Shown here piece after piece: positions 9,151 through 16,957 of a DNA stretch of 64,000 nt; position 1 is the stretch's first letter, and each line of letters opens with the position of its first letter. The notes under the pieces are model-generated. The model searched no databases. It was given only the letters and a program-made list of their open reading frames with translations, and was not told where the DNA came from. A program made the position numbers and the translations under genes. Origin of the DNA: Phreatobacter aquaticus (GTDB lineage: Bacteria > Pseudomonadota > Alphaproteobacteria > Rhizobiales > Phreatobacteraceae). The stretch lies in assembly GCF_005160265.1 (NCBI RefSeq), contig NZ_CP039865.1, positions 2,256,828 to 2,320,827 of the forward strand, in the 5' to 3' direction.

Positions 9151-9221
9151 CGCCCTGATCCTTGGCCGCCCGGCCGCATTTTGGCCGGCAGCTTGCTTGC
9201 ATCGAGACGGACCACTATAGC

Positions 9222-9235
9222 GTCACTGCAGTGAC
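9222..9235. promoter_or_regulatory. Perfect 14-bp palindrome in front of the serine palmitoyltransferase gene
   Basis: GTCACTGCAGTGAC is its own reverse complement and lies 46 bp upstream of the ATG of the serine palmitoyltransferase gene, in a 130-bp gap after the SDR gene. This fits an operator for a dimeric regulator. No regulator gene is adjacent, and no second copy was noticed in the window. Confidence 0.35.
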
Positions 9236-9280
9236 ATATGCCGAATGGCCAGTTATTTTTTCTAAGGCTTGTCCTCGCCC

Positions 9281-10534
9281 ATGAACTTCCAGCAGATTCC
9301 GCAAGACGGCATACGCGCCGCTTCGACACCGCCCCCCCAGTTGTCCGGTATCCTGCGCCGCATCGCGACCCTCGGCGACATGCTTGACCGAGCAGTCGGT
9401 GAGCAGGACCATCCGCTGCGGATCCAGATCGATGAGATTCATGGACCGGTCCATGCGACGATCAGCGGCCGTAAGACCACGCTGTTTGGCACCAACAGCT
9501 ATCTCGGGCTGAATTTCGACCCGCGCTGCATTGCCGCCGCCCATGAGGCACTCGACAAATGGGGCACGGGCTCGACCGCCTCTCGCGTCGCCAGCGGCAA
9601 CCAGCAGGGTCATGTGGCCCTCGAGAAAACAATCGCGGATTTCTATGGCCGTCCGGACGCCATCGTCTATTCGACCGGCTTCATGGCCAATCTCGGCTCC
9701 ATCGGCGGCCTCGCCAGCGATGGCGACCTGATCCTCTATGATGCCTATTGCCATGCCAGCATCATCGACGCCTGCCGCGCCAGCGGTGCCACGTTCAAGC
9801 CGTTCAAGCACAACGACACGGCCGATCTGGAACGGGCTTTGACCGAAGCGACCGTCCCGGCTTCGCGCATTCTCGTGGTTCTCGAAGGGCTCTATTCGGT
9901 CTGGGGCGATATCGGCGACGTCATCGGGCTCGCGACGGTCGCCAAGAACCATGGCGCGCTGGTTCTCGTCGATGAAGCCCACGGCATGGGCATGTATGGC
10001 GCCAATGGCCGCGGTGTCACCGAGGTTCAGGGCGCCGAGCACCTGGTCGATGCCATCGTCGGCACGTTCTCCAAGAGCGTCGGCGTGATCGGCGGCTTCT
10101 GCGTCACCTTCCACCCCGCCTTGCGCTCGCTGCGCTATCTGTCGCGAGCCTATCTCTACACCGCCTCGCTGCCGCCAGCGGTCGTCGCCTCCGCGCGCAC
10201 GGCGATCGAGATCATCGGGTCAGAGCCTGACCTGCGCGCCGATCTCTGGCGCAAGGCCGAGCGGTTCTGCACAAGCGTCGAGGCCATGGGCTATGTCCTG
10301 CGCGCCACGCCGGGCCCTGTCGGAGCCATCCGGATGCGCGGCCTGATCCAGGGGCTGGAGTTCTGGCGGGATCTGCTGGCAAGCGGCATCTACGTCAACC
10401 TGCTGATCCCGCCGGCGACGCCGAACGGCGAAGTGCTGTTGCGGTTCTCGGTGTCAGCCGCCCACACGGACGCGGATATCGATCAGTTCCTGGCCATTCT
10501 GCGCGAATTTGCCCCGCGCGCCATTTCGGCCTGA
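9281..10534 (+). CDS. spt: Serine palmitoyltransferase (alpha-oxoamine synthase family)
   Basis: 417 aa, PLP-dependent. It condenses L-serine with a long-chain acyl thioester to 3-ketosphinganine, the committed step of sphingolipid synthesis. PLP residues are clear: D231 and H234 (VDEAHGMGMYG), the Schiff-base lysine K265 (GTFSKSVG), and the stacking His in YCHAS (H158). About 60 residues precede the fold, as in Sphingomonas SPT, and the C-terminal half has the PPATP loop (377-381) that is a hallmark of SPT structures. ATG 9281 is used; a TTG frame 12 bp earlier adds only MSSP. BioF or ALA synthase are the alternatives, but the PPATP loop and the surrounding ACP, ceramide-synthase-like and inositol-lipid genes favour SPT. 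Confidence 0.85.
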   Translation: MNFQQIPQDGIRAASTPPPQLSGILRRIATLGDMLDRAVGEQDHPLRIQIDEIHGPVHATISGRKTTLFGTNSYLGLNFDPRCIAAAHEALDKWGTGSTASRVASGNQQGHVALEKTIADFYGRPDAIVYSTGFMANLGSIGGLASDGDLILYDAYCHASIIDACRASGATFKPFKHNDTADLERALTEATVPASRILVVLEGLYSVWGDIGDVIGLATVAKNHGALVLVDEAHGMGMYGANGRGVTEVQGAEHLVDAIVGTFSKSVGVIGGFCVTFHPALRSLRYLSRAYLYTASLPPAVVASARTAIEIIGSEPDLRADLWRKAERFCTSVEAMGYVLRATPGPVGAIRMRGLIQGLEFWRDLLASGIYVNLLIPPATPNGEVLLRFSVSAAHTDADIDQFLAILREFAPRAISA

Positions 10535-10540
10535 TCTCCG

Positions 10541-10948
10541 TCACATCGCGACGGCGGCTTCCGCCATCGCGATCACCTTCGCATCGGAGTTCCGCAGGAT
10601 CAGCCGGAGCGTCAAGGAGCGTCCGCTCTCGAGGTCGCTGACCTGCACCACGCGCGCGCTGACGGCGAGGCTGTCGCCTGCGAGCAGCGGTGCTGCGAAC
10701 CTGCACGACAGTTTGCCGATCTGTCCTTCGGGAAACCACTTGGCGAGCGCCTGATCGGCATAGGCCATCATCAGCATGCCCTGGACGACAGTGCCCGGCA
10801 GCCCGATGGCCCGCGCGGCTTCGGCATCGACATGGATCGGATTGTCGTCTCCGGATGCAAGCGCATAGGCGGCGATGTCGCTCTGCGTGATCGGCCCATA
10901 CCGCTGCTCGGGCAGGGCAGTCCCGACGGGGAAGCGGTCGTCGCTCAT
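10541..10948 (-). CDS. MaoC-like hotdog dehydratase
   Basis: 135 aa, single hotdog domain. The hydratase motif SGDDNPIHVDAEAA (catalytic Asp/His) is followed by GTVVQGMLMMAY, typical of (R)-specific enoyl hydratases/dehydratases. It is the last gene of the ACP-ketosynthase operon, its ATG overlapping the upstream stop by 4 bp. A role in a dedicated elongation cycle, dehydrating a 3-hydroxyacyl-ACP, is likely. Convergent with spt; only 6 bp separate the two stops. Confidence 0.82.
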   Translation of the reverse strand: MSDDRFPVGTALPEQRYGPITQSDIAAYALASGDDNPIHVDAEAARAIGLPGTVVQGMLMMAYADQALAKWFPEGQIGKLSCRFAAPLLAGDSLAVSARVVQVSDLESGRSLTLRLILRNSDAKVIAMAEAAVAM

Positions 10949-11322
10949 GCCATCAACCGTAGCAGCGAGTGCAGGATCGCCACGGGCTCGCCCGATTGGT
11001 CCTCAACCGTTGCGTCGATGGTGACATGGATGTCGTCCGTGCGCCGGCCTTCGACCTGGATCGTCAAGGGAAGCCCGATGGGCAGCGACTTGATCGAGGT
11101 GATGGTTTGCAACTCATGGACGGGCAATGCGCTCGGCCGATCCGAGGCAAGGCCTGCGATCAAAGCGATGATCCGGGGATCTGTCAGCCAGCGGATCGGA
11201 AAGGTCGTCGGCAGCCGCGCGTCCTCGCCGGATTGCCCGACCGCCATGGCGAAGGCCTGGACCTGATCCGCCTGCGCGATCACCTCGATGGCGAGGTGAG
11301 CCACGCCGCCGACCTGGCTCAC
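10945..11322 (-). CDS. Hotdog-fold protein, partner dehydratase-like
   Basis: 125 aa from GTG 11322, which overlaps the ketosynthase stop (GTGA). It contains FPIRWLTDPRIIALIAGL and ends IDATVEDQSGEPVAILHSLLRLM, consistent with the substrate-side half of a hotdog heterodimer. It lacks the Asp/His motif of the next gene, so the two probably act as a pair with one catalytic and one non-catalytic domain. The longer frame up to 11424 lies inside the ketosynthase and was not used. Family call is moderate. Confidence 0.6.
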   Translation of the reverse strand: MSQVGGVAHLAIEVIAQADQVQAFAMAVGQSGEDARLPTTFPIRWLTDPRIIALIAGLASDRPSALPVHELQTITSIKSLPIGLPLTIQVEGRRTDDIHVTIDATVEDQSGEPVAILHSLLRLMA

Positions 11323-12533
11323 TGGGCGCTTCCAAACACCAGTGCGGCGTTGATGCCGCCGAAGGCGAAGGAATTGTTCAGAACGTGCCGGATCTTGCCG
11401 GGCCTTCCGACATTGGGCACGCAATCGATCGGGCAGTTCGGATCGGCCTCAAGAAAATTGATCGTCGGCGGCACGAAGCTCTCTTCCATCGCGCGGATCG
11501 AGATCACCGCTTCCATCGCGCCGGCCGCACCCAGGGTGTGGCCGTGGATCGGCTTGGTCGAACTGACCGGCACTTGGCCAAGCCTGTTCCCGAAGATCCG
11601 CCCGAGGGCCTCGCTCTCGGTCGTATCGTTCAGCACAGTCGCCGTGCCATGTGCGTTGACATAATCGATGTCGTTTGAATCGATCCCTGCATCATCGATC
11701 GCCGCCACCATGGCATTGGTGGCGCCATCGACGTCAGGACGCAGCATGTCCCGCGCATCGCTGGTGGTGCCATAGCCGAGAATGCGCGCCCGGATGCGGG
11801 CCCCGCGTGCGACCGCAAGCTCCTCCGCCTCGATGACCAGCATGGCTGCGCCTTCGCCGAGCAGCAGACCGTTGCGCCCCTTGGAGAAGGGGCGGCACAG
11901 GGTCGGCGACAGCACGCGCATCACTTCCCAGCCCTTCATGCCGCCGGGCGTGACGATGGCTTCCGTGCCGCCCACGATGACGCGGTCGGTCATGCCGGCC
12001 CGCACCATCTGGGTGGCGATGCCGAGGGCCTGCGATGACGACGCACAGGCGCTCGAAATCACGAAGCTGGTGCCGGTGCACCCATAGGTCATGCCGATAT
12101 TGGAGGCGGATGCGCTGGTCATCGCCCGAGGGACGGTCAGCGGATCCGGGCGTTTGCCTTCGAGCAGCATGGTGCGGCTCGATTCCTCGATCGTCTGCAG
12201 GCTGCCGATCCCTGTCCCGACGATGACCGAGGTCCGCGGCCCAAAGGGACCTGCTTCGGCAAGGCCGGCATCTGTGACTGCCTCTTTGGCGGCGATCATC
12301 GCCATCATGGTGACGCGATCGAGAAAGGCCGTCTTCTGGTTCGGAAAGAACCGCGCCAGGTCAAAATCATGGAGTTGAGCGGCAACCTTGATGAGATTGC
12401 CGTACTCGTAGTCCAGCATGACAGTCCGTGCACCGGAAACGCCTTCAGCCGCGGCATTCCAGAGCAAATCGACGCCAATTCCGGCCGTGCTGATCGCACC
12501 AAGGCCGGTGACGACAACGGAACGCTGTGTCAC
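11319..12533 (-). CDS. Beta-ketoacyl-ACP synthase, FabF/NodE-like
   Basis: 404 aa condensing enzyme extending acyl-ACP with malonyl-ACP. The Cys-His-His triad is intact: C163 (SSACASSS), H295 (NAHGTATVLND) and H332 (STKPIHGHTLGAAG). GTG start one base after the ACP stop. Pairing of an orphan ACP with a KAS II-type enzyme recalls rhizobial NodF-NodE, which make a special acyl chain. Here the neighbours suggest a tailored acyl-ACP for serine palmitoyltransferase or the ceramide N-acyl group, which is inference. Confidence 0.9.
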   Translation of the reverse strand: MTQRSVVVTGLGAISTAGIGVDLLWNAAAEGVSGARTVMLDYEYGNLIKVAAQLHDFDLARFFPNQKTAFLDRVTMMAMIAAKEAVTDAGLAEAGPFGPRTSVIVGTGIGSLQTIEESSRTMLLEGKRPDPLTVPRAMTSASASNIGMTYGCTGTSFVISSACASSSQALGIATQMVRAGMTDRVIVGGTEAIVTPGGMKGWEVMRVLSPTLCRPFSKGRNGLLLGEGAAMLVIEAEELAVARGARIRARILGYGTTSDARDMLRPDVDGATNAMVAAIDDAGIDSNDIDYVNAHGTATVLNDTTESEALGRIFGNRLGQVPVSSTKPIHGHTLGAAGAMEAVISIRAMEESFVPPTINFLEADPNCPIDCVPNVGRPGKIRHVLNNSFAFGGINAALVFGSAQ

Positions 12534-12534
12534 G

Positions 12535-12813
12535 TCAGGTCTTCTTTCCGGCCAGAATCTGTTCCTTGAGGACCGCGATCAAGCCGCCGACATCCTTCAC
12601 CTGCGCCAGACTTTCGTCCATCGGGATATAGACCGAGAATTTCTCCTCGATGGCCGCGAGGATCATCATGTAGTCGACGCTGGCGATATTGAGCGATTCC
12701 AGAGTCGTTTCAGGCCCGACACCCGCGAGATCGACCATGCCTTCCTGGGCGATCACGGTGATCAGGTCCTGCGTCAACTGGTCATCCCCGAAGGGCGATG
12801 CTGTCCCGCTCAT
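12535..12813 (-). CDS. Dedicated acyl carrier protein
   Basis: 92 aa, acidic. The 4'-phosphopantetheine site is predicted at S45 in SLNIASVDYMMIL, where the usual Asp before Ser is Ala (ASVD instead of DSLD), while the following helix II (AAIEEKFSVYI) is normal. It is first in the operon with the ketosynthase and hotdog genes. Sphingolipid-producing alphaproteobacteria carry a separate ACP (AcpR) beside spt, and this is the natural counterpart. The main fatty-acid ACP would be encoded elsewhere. Confidence 0.85.
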   Translation of the reverse strand: MSGTASPFGDDQLTQDLITVIAQEGMVDLAGVGPETTLESLNIASVDYMMILAAIEEKFSVYIPMDESLAQVKDVGGLIAVLKEQILAGKKT

Positions 12814-12861
12814 TCTTCGGCCTTTTTTTGGCGTTTTCGTTACGTTGCCATAGGTTAGGTC

Positions 12862-12873
12862 CTCCGTACGGAG
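12862..12873. promoter_or_regulatory. 12-bp palindrome in the ACP-operon / DUF4833 divergent region
   Basis: CTCCGTACGGAG is a perfect palindrome 49 bp upstream of the ACP start, inside the 184-bp divergent gap with the DUF4833 gene. It could be an operator acting on both. It differs from the palindrome in front of spt, so a shared regulator is not supported. Confidence 0.3.
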
Positions 12874-12997
12874 AAGCCAAGGGCTTACCCTTCGAAGGTC
12901 ATGACGCCTTCCTAAACGGTTATGGCGCCTCTATCTAGGGGCTTCCCGCAATGCGGCGAACGAGCTGGGCCGCCGCACCGCCATCCTGGCCCGTCGA

Positions 12998-13624
12998 ATG
13001 AGCGAAGTCCGCATGCTGACCCGTCGTGAAATCCCATTGCTGTCCGCCCTGTTCGCCCTCGGTGGCAGCGTTGGCGCCGTTGCGCAGGATGATCGCCTGC
13101 CCGCCATCGCCGTGCGTGGATCGGAGGTGACGGTCAGCCGCCAGCTGATCATTGCCCGGCCGGATCTTCCCGTGCCCGCCGATCCCGGAATGCTCTTTTA
13201 TGTCCAGCATTCGATCAACAAGAACCAGATCGTCTACGCGGCGCGCCAGAACGCGGCTGGCAAGCTCGATCGGGACGAACCAGTCGAGGCGTTCTGGCGT
13301 CGTTTTGATGAGGATGGCCGGCGGCGCGCTCTGACCTTCTTCGAGCGTGTCTTTGCCTTCGGGGTCCGTGTCTCGCCGCTGCCGGATGAGCGCTTTCAGG
13401 CGCGGATCGCAGGATATCGCGACCGGGGCATCGTGGTTGACCTCGACGGCGCAGGGAAGCCGCGCGGGTTGCTGACGGTTGGTCAGCGCACGGTTCGTCT
13501 CGTTTATGCCTATGCCGTTGCCGATGACAGCGGCTTCATCCCCAAGGTCCACCATGTCGATTTCCATGGCTTCGATATCGCTTCGGGCGAGGCTATCCGC
13601 GAGCGTATCCGTCTCGACATGTGA
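12998..13624 (+). CDS. DUF4833 protein, probably exported
   Basis: 208 aa. A short N-terminal hydrophobic stretch (IPLLSALFALGGSVGAVAQ) ends in a plausible signal-peptidase site, so the protein is likely periplasmic; ATG 13013 (MLTRREIP) is an equally good start. The body shows the DUF4833 pattern MLFYVQHSINKNQIVYAARQ, with KVHHVDFHGFDI near the end. The family has no known function. Its position between the ACP operon and the GT32-LptG-LptF operon suggests a periplasmic role in the same lipid pathway. Confidence 0.7.
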   Translation: MSEVRMLTRREIPLLSALFALGGSVGAVAQDDRLPAIAVRGSEVTVSRQLIIARPDLPVPADPGMLFYVQHSINKNQIVYAARQNAAGKLDRDEPVEAFWRRFDEDGRRRALTFFERVFAFGVRVSPLPDERFQARIAGYRDRGIVVDLDGAGKPRGLLTVGQRTVRLVYAYAVADDSGFIPKVHHVDFHGFDIASGEAIRERIRLDM

Positions 13625-13645
13625 GACCGGCTATGCGGCGGCGGG

Positions 13646-14404
13646 CTACGACCAGCCGAAATCATGCCAGATTGACGTCGGGAATGGGTTGGGCAGGCGG
13701 TTGCGCTCGATCAACCGACGCTTGAGCGAGGGGCCTGGCCCTTCGCCTTTCCACGAGCCCAGGAAGTGATGGCGGCACATCACGCGGGCGCGGGTCGGGG
13801 CGAAATCGGCGAAGACGTCCGGTGGCACCCAGCATATCTGCTTGAGAACCCGCACGTCCTTTGGGCGCTCGGCGTAGAATATGCGCGTGAGGGCTTTTGG
13901 CCCGGTCGCATCCTCGATGTCGCCGATCCTCGCAACCGACCTTGTCCTCAGGTGGTCGACAACCCGGTCGACCACGCTGCGCAAGAACGGGTGACCGGGC
14001 GGGGCCGCGAAGATGCAATTGGCGATCTGGAACGGCTGGTCATAGCCGAGTTCCTGTTGGCGGGTTCGGGTGACATGGGCTTCGACACCGAAGATGGCGC
14101 TGTCCGAGCCGTAGAATTGCGACAGCGGAGCCAGACACTCCATGTCCATGTCAGCGTAGAAGCCGCCGACCTTGAGCACGGCCAGGAGGCGGAAAAGGTC
14201 GGCTTTCAGAACTGGAAAGGCCAGTTCATCGAAAATCTGGAGATAGTCCGGAAATGCGTCCCGGACGAAGTCACGCATCCGGTCGTCATCGTAGAAGCGC
14301 AACTCCATCGTGGGGTTCAGCGCGAGAAAGCTCGCCTGCATCGCCCGCAGATCGGCTGGCAGTTCGGTCGATTTCCAGGTCTGGTGCAGGATCGGCGGTA
14401 TCAC
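13646..14404 (-). CDS. GT32-type glycosyltransferase with DXD motif
   Basis: 252 aa from GTG 14404, 10 bp after the LptG stop with GAAGG as ribosome site. It begins IPPILHQTWKSTELP and has the family core KADLFRLLAVLKVGGFYADMD, with the metal/sugar-nucleotide DXD at D85 and D87. GT32 includes yeast OCH1 and the mannosyl-inositol-phosphorylceramide synthases SUR1/CSG1, as well as many bacterial polysaccharide enzymes. In this locus sugar transfer to inositol phosphorylceramide is a specific, testable guess. No membrane segment is obvious. Confidence 0.82.
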   Translation of the reverse strand: MIPPILHQTWKSTELPADLRAMQASFLALNPTMELRFYDDDRMRDFVRDAFPDYLQIFDELAFPVLKADLFRLLAVLKVGGFYADMDMECLAPLSQFYGSDSAIFGVEAHVTRTRQQELGYDQPFQIANCIFAAPPGHPFLRSVVDRVVDHLRTRSVARIGDIEDATGPKALTRIFYAERPKDVRVLKQICWVPPDVFADFAPTRARVMCRHHFLGSWKGEGPGPSLKRRLIERNRLPNPFPTSIWHDFGWS

Positions 14405-14414
14405 GGTGCGGCCT

Positions 14415-15635
14415 TCATGATGCAGCCGGCTGCAGGGAGCCTGGCCGTCGGTCGTTGGGCGGGATCGCGGGTGTGAGGCGGACCAACAACAGCAGGGTCG
14501 CGGCAATGGTCGCGACCGGGATCAGCCAGCCGGCGAGAATCGGAGCCACATAGCCATATTCGCCGAGCCACACGATCAAATGAGTGGCGACATGGACAAA
14601 ATACCCGGTTAGTCCGATCCCGATCACGGATTTGAGCGTCGTGCGAAAGGCTATCAGCGTCATGGCGAGCGCCGAGGCGAGCCCCATCATGCCGAATGGC
14701 AGCAGGGCCTGGGCCATGCGGACCTGCTTCCAGGTGGCATAGGCGGCGTCGTTTGGAACGCCGTCGCCGAGCGCCGCGAGAGCAAGCAGTGTCTGTTGGG
14801 GCAGGAAGCGTGCTTCAATGGCGAAATTGGCCAGCCAGAGGGGATCAAGCGGCAAAGGCAGCACCTCCTCGGTGAACCATTTGGCCTCGCCGATATTCGT
14901 CTGTTCGTCGCTTGGCAGGGGCGCGATCCAGCGGCTGCCGTCGATGAAGGTCCATTGACCGGCAACGGATGAGGGAACGGCCGAGCGCGCCTGGATTCGG
15001 CTGGTCATGCGGCCGGACGTTGAAATCTCATAGATATCGACATCAATCAGCCGGCTGTTGCGATAGTCGATCCGCGCTCGGATCAGGTGATTGTCCAGGG
15101 TGATCCAAGTGGCGTGCGCTTGCAGGCGCCGGTCGAAACGTCCCCCATATGAGCCGATGCCATTCTCGATCTGGTAGGCAACCGCCGCCGGTCTGAGCCA
15201 CATCAGGGCCGCGGTCTGAGCGATCCCGCATATCAGACCGAGGATCAGAAGCGGCATGAGAGTCTGGAGTGGAGTCCGTCCGCCGTTCCAGACGACCAGC
15301 CGCTCGCGCGTCTGCGTGAGGGTCACCTCTGACCAGAAGATGCCGAGGAACGTGCCCAGCGGCAGCAAGGTGCCGATCAGATCCGCGATCCGGAGCATGA
15401 TGTACCAGGCAACGTGAAGGGCTCTGCCAAGCGCGCTCTGGTCCGGCGCCTGGGCCAGAATGCGCTCGATGAGCGTTGCGAGGTCGAGCGTCAACGCGAT
15501 GACCAGCAGCGCAGCGACGACCGTCGCCGCATGGCGCGCATGGGAGATCGCCTGTATGCGGGTGTAGGTCCCGAAATAGACGGTCAGGAACCGTCGTTCC
15601 TCGCCCGGTGACGGTCGAAAGGAAGGTTTGCCCAT
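14415..15635 (-). CDS. LptG-like permease (LptF/LptG family), paralogous set
   Basis: 406 aa from ATG 15635, sharing one base with the stop of the LptF-like gene (TGATG). Membrane segments lie at about residues 35-60 and 80-110, then a large periplasmic beta-jellyroll region (IENGIGSYGG through DEQTNIGEAKWF), then three C-terminal segments ending GWLIPVATIAATLLLL. This is the LptF/G architecture: inner-membrane half-channels that lift a lipid out of the bilayer. Canonical lptF/lptG usually sit beside pepA and lptD genes; here they sit among sphingolipid genes, so I take them as paralogs for another lipid. Confidence 0.82.
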   Translation of the reverse strand: MGKPSFRPSPGEERRFLTVYFGTYTRIQAISHARHAATVVAALLVIALTLDLATLIERILAQAPDQSALGRALHVAWYIMLRIADLIGTLLPLGTFLGIFWSEVTLTQTRERLVVWNGGRTPLQTLMPLLILGLICGIAQTAALMWLRPAAVAYQIENGIGSYGGRFDRRLQAHATWITLDNHLIRARIDYRNSRLIDVDIYEISTSGRMTSRIQARSAVPSSVAGQWTFIDGSRWIAPLPSDEQTNIGEAKWFTEEVLPLPLDPLWLANFAIEARFLPQQTLLALAALGDGVPNDAAYATWKQVRMAQALLPFGMMGLASALAMTLIAFRTTLKSVIGIGLTGYFVHVATHLIVWLGEYGYVAPILAGWLIPVATIAATLLLLVRLTPAIPPNDRRPGSLQPAAS

Positions 15636-16828
15636 CACGATCGGCCAAGACCTGGGCGAGCAATCGCCGAACTGCGGGATGCTGCGATGCCTGACAGCGC
15701 CAATGTCAGCGTCGCGGCGAAGATCACAAGCAGAACGAGTGTCGGGACGAGGCCCGTACCCGCAAGCGTTCCAAGTGCCGCTGTGCCGATGATCTCGGTC
15801 GCCATCAAACCGGCGCATGCCAAAGGCAGGATGAAGGCCTGGTTCGCCCGAGTGGTCCAGGATAGCGCGATCAGGGCAATCAGCGGGGCAAGCAGACAGA
15901 GCAGGCTCCGCCCCAAGCGCTTGCCAAGAGCCAACAGGTGGGCGCGGTCTGTACCGGCCGACCAGAACAGTTCGATTGTGGTGAGTTCAGCAACATCACG
16001 GCCGCGTGGGTCCAGCGCGATGACATCGTTGATGACCATGCTCTGCGAGGTCGATTGCCCGCGCAGCGACGAGACTGGCGCACTCATTGGCCGGACCGGG
16101 CGGCCCGCCGGCACCAGGCTGGCCGGCGGCACGACGAAATCATCCACCGAGAAGTCGAAGAGCAGCAATGAGACGCGCCCGGCGCGATCGGGATCCGTCA
16201 GGCGGGCGCCATTGGCGACCACGATCCGTTCCTGGCCCGCCTGCGGCTCCTGCCGCACGAACAGGCGTGGATTTTCAGGCTCGTCGCTGCGTGGCGACGC
16301 CCACACGGTCCCCACCCGAGTGTCGATCAGGCGCGTTTTGGTGATCGTGCCCCCGGCCAGCGCACTGTATTGCGCGACGAACATCACTTCCCGAAATGCG
16401 AAACGCGACAGCGGCTCGACAAGACCGGACACCAGAAGCGCGATGACTTGTGCCCCGAGGCCGATTTTCAGAATCAGCCGGACCAGTCCATAGGGCGGTA
16501 TCCCTGCGCTGGATAGGACAAGGAATTCGCGGTCCTCCCGCATGCCGAGCGCGACCCGGTAGACGGCGATGAGGAGCGCCGCCGGCAGCGCCAATTCGAA
16601 CACTTCCGGCATCAACGCCGCCATCAGGAACAGTGACTTGCCAAACGAGGCGCTCACCGCGAGAAGTTCAACCAGCAGGCCGGACAGCAGCTTCTCGGCG
16701 ACGAAGACCGACTCGATCAGCAACAGGACAAGCCCGACCTGCCAGACGACATCACGAATCACCTGCCGCGTCTGCTGACGCGGGAAGCGCCTCTTTCCCG
16801 ATGTGATCTCGCGCAGGAAATGGATCAA
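15635..16828 (-). CDS. LptF-like permease (LptF/LptG family), paralogous set
   Basis: About 397 aa; the start is uncertain. TTG 16828 leaves room for the divergent promoter, GTG 16762 begins nearer the first membrane helix, and a TTG at 16936 would overlap the neighbouring gene. After the first helix (VGLVLLLIESVFVAEKLL) come further membrane helices, then a periplasmic domain containing VNG-type beta strands (IVVANGARLTDPDRAGRVSL), then helices at the C-terminus (LLCLLAPLIALIALSW). It is transcribed with LptG and GT32. With the LptB-like ATPase at 18.8 kb it would form a complete LptB2FG-like extractor. Confidence 0.8.
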   Translation of the reverse strand: MIHFLREITSGKRRFPRQQTRQVIRDVVWQVGLVLLLIESVFVAEKLLSGLLVELLAVSASFGKSLFLMAALMPEVFELALPAALLIAVYRVALGMREDREFLVLSSAGIPPYGLVRLILKIGLGAQVIALLVSGLVEPLSRFAFREVMFVAQYSALAGGTITKTRLIDTRVGTVWASPRSDEPENPRLFVRQEPQAGQERIVVANGARLTDPDRAGRVSLLLFDFSVDDFVVPPASLVPAGRPVRPMSAPVSSLRGQSTSQSMVINDVIALDPRGRDVAELTTIELFWSAGTDRAHLLALGKRLGRSLLCLLAPLIALIALSWTTRANQAFILPLACAGLMATEIIGTAALGTLAGTGLVPTLVLLVIFAATLTLALSGIAASRSSAIARPGLGRS

Positions 16829-16957
16829 GGATGAGAGGCCTGGTTCCAGTTGGACGAGCCGCGCATTCGCGGCTTGCCTGTTTCGTGGGATCCGGACGAC
16901 ATGCCGGCTACAGACGGTGTATATGGTCCGCGCCAACGCCGACCAAGGGACCGGGCA

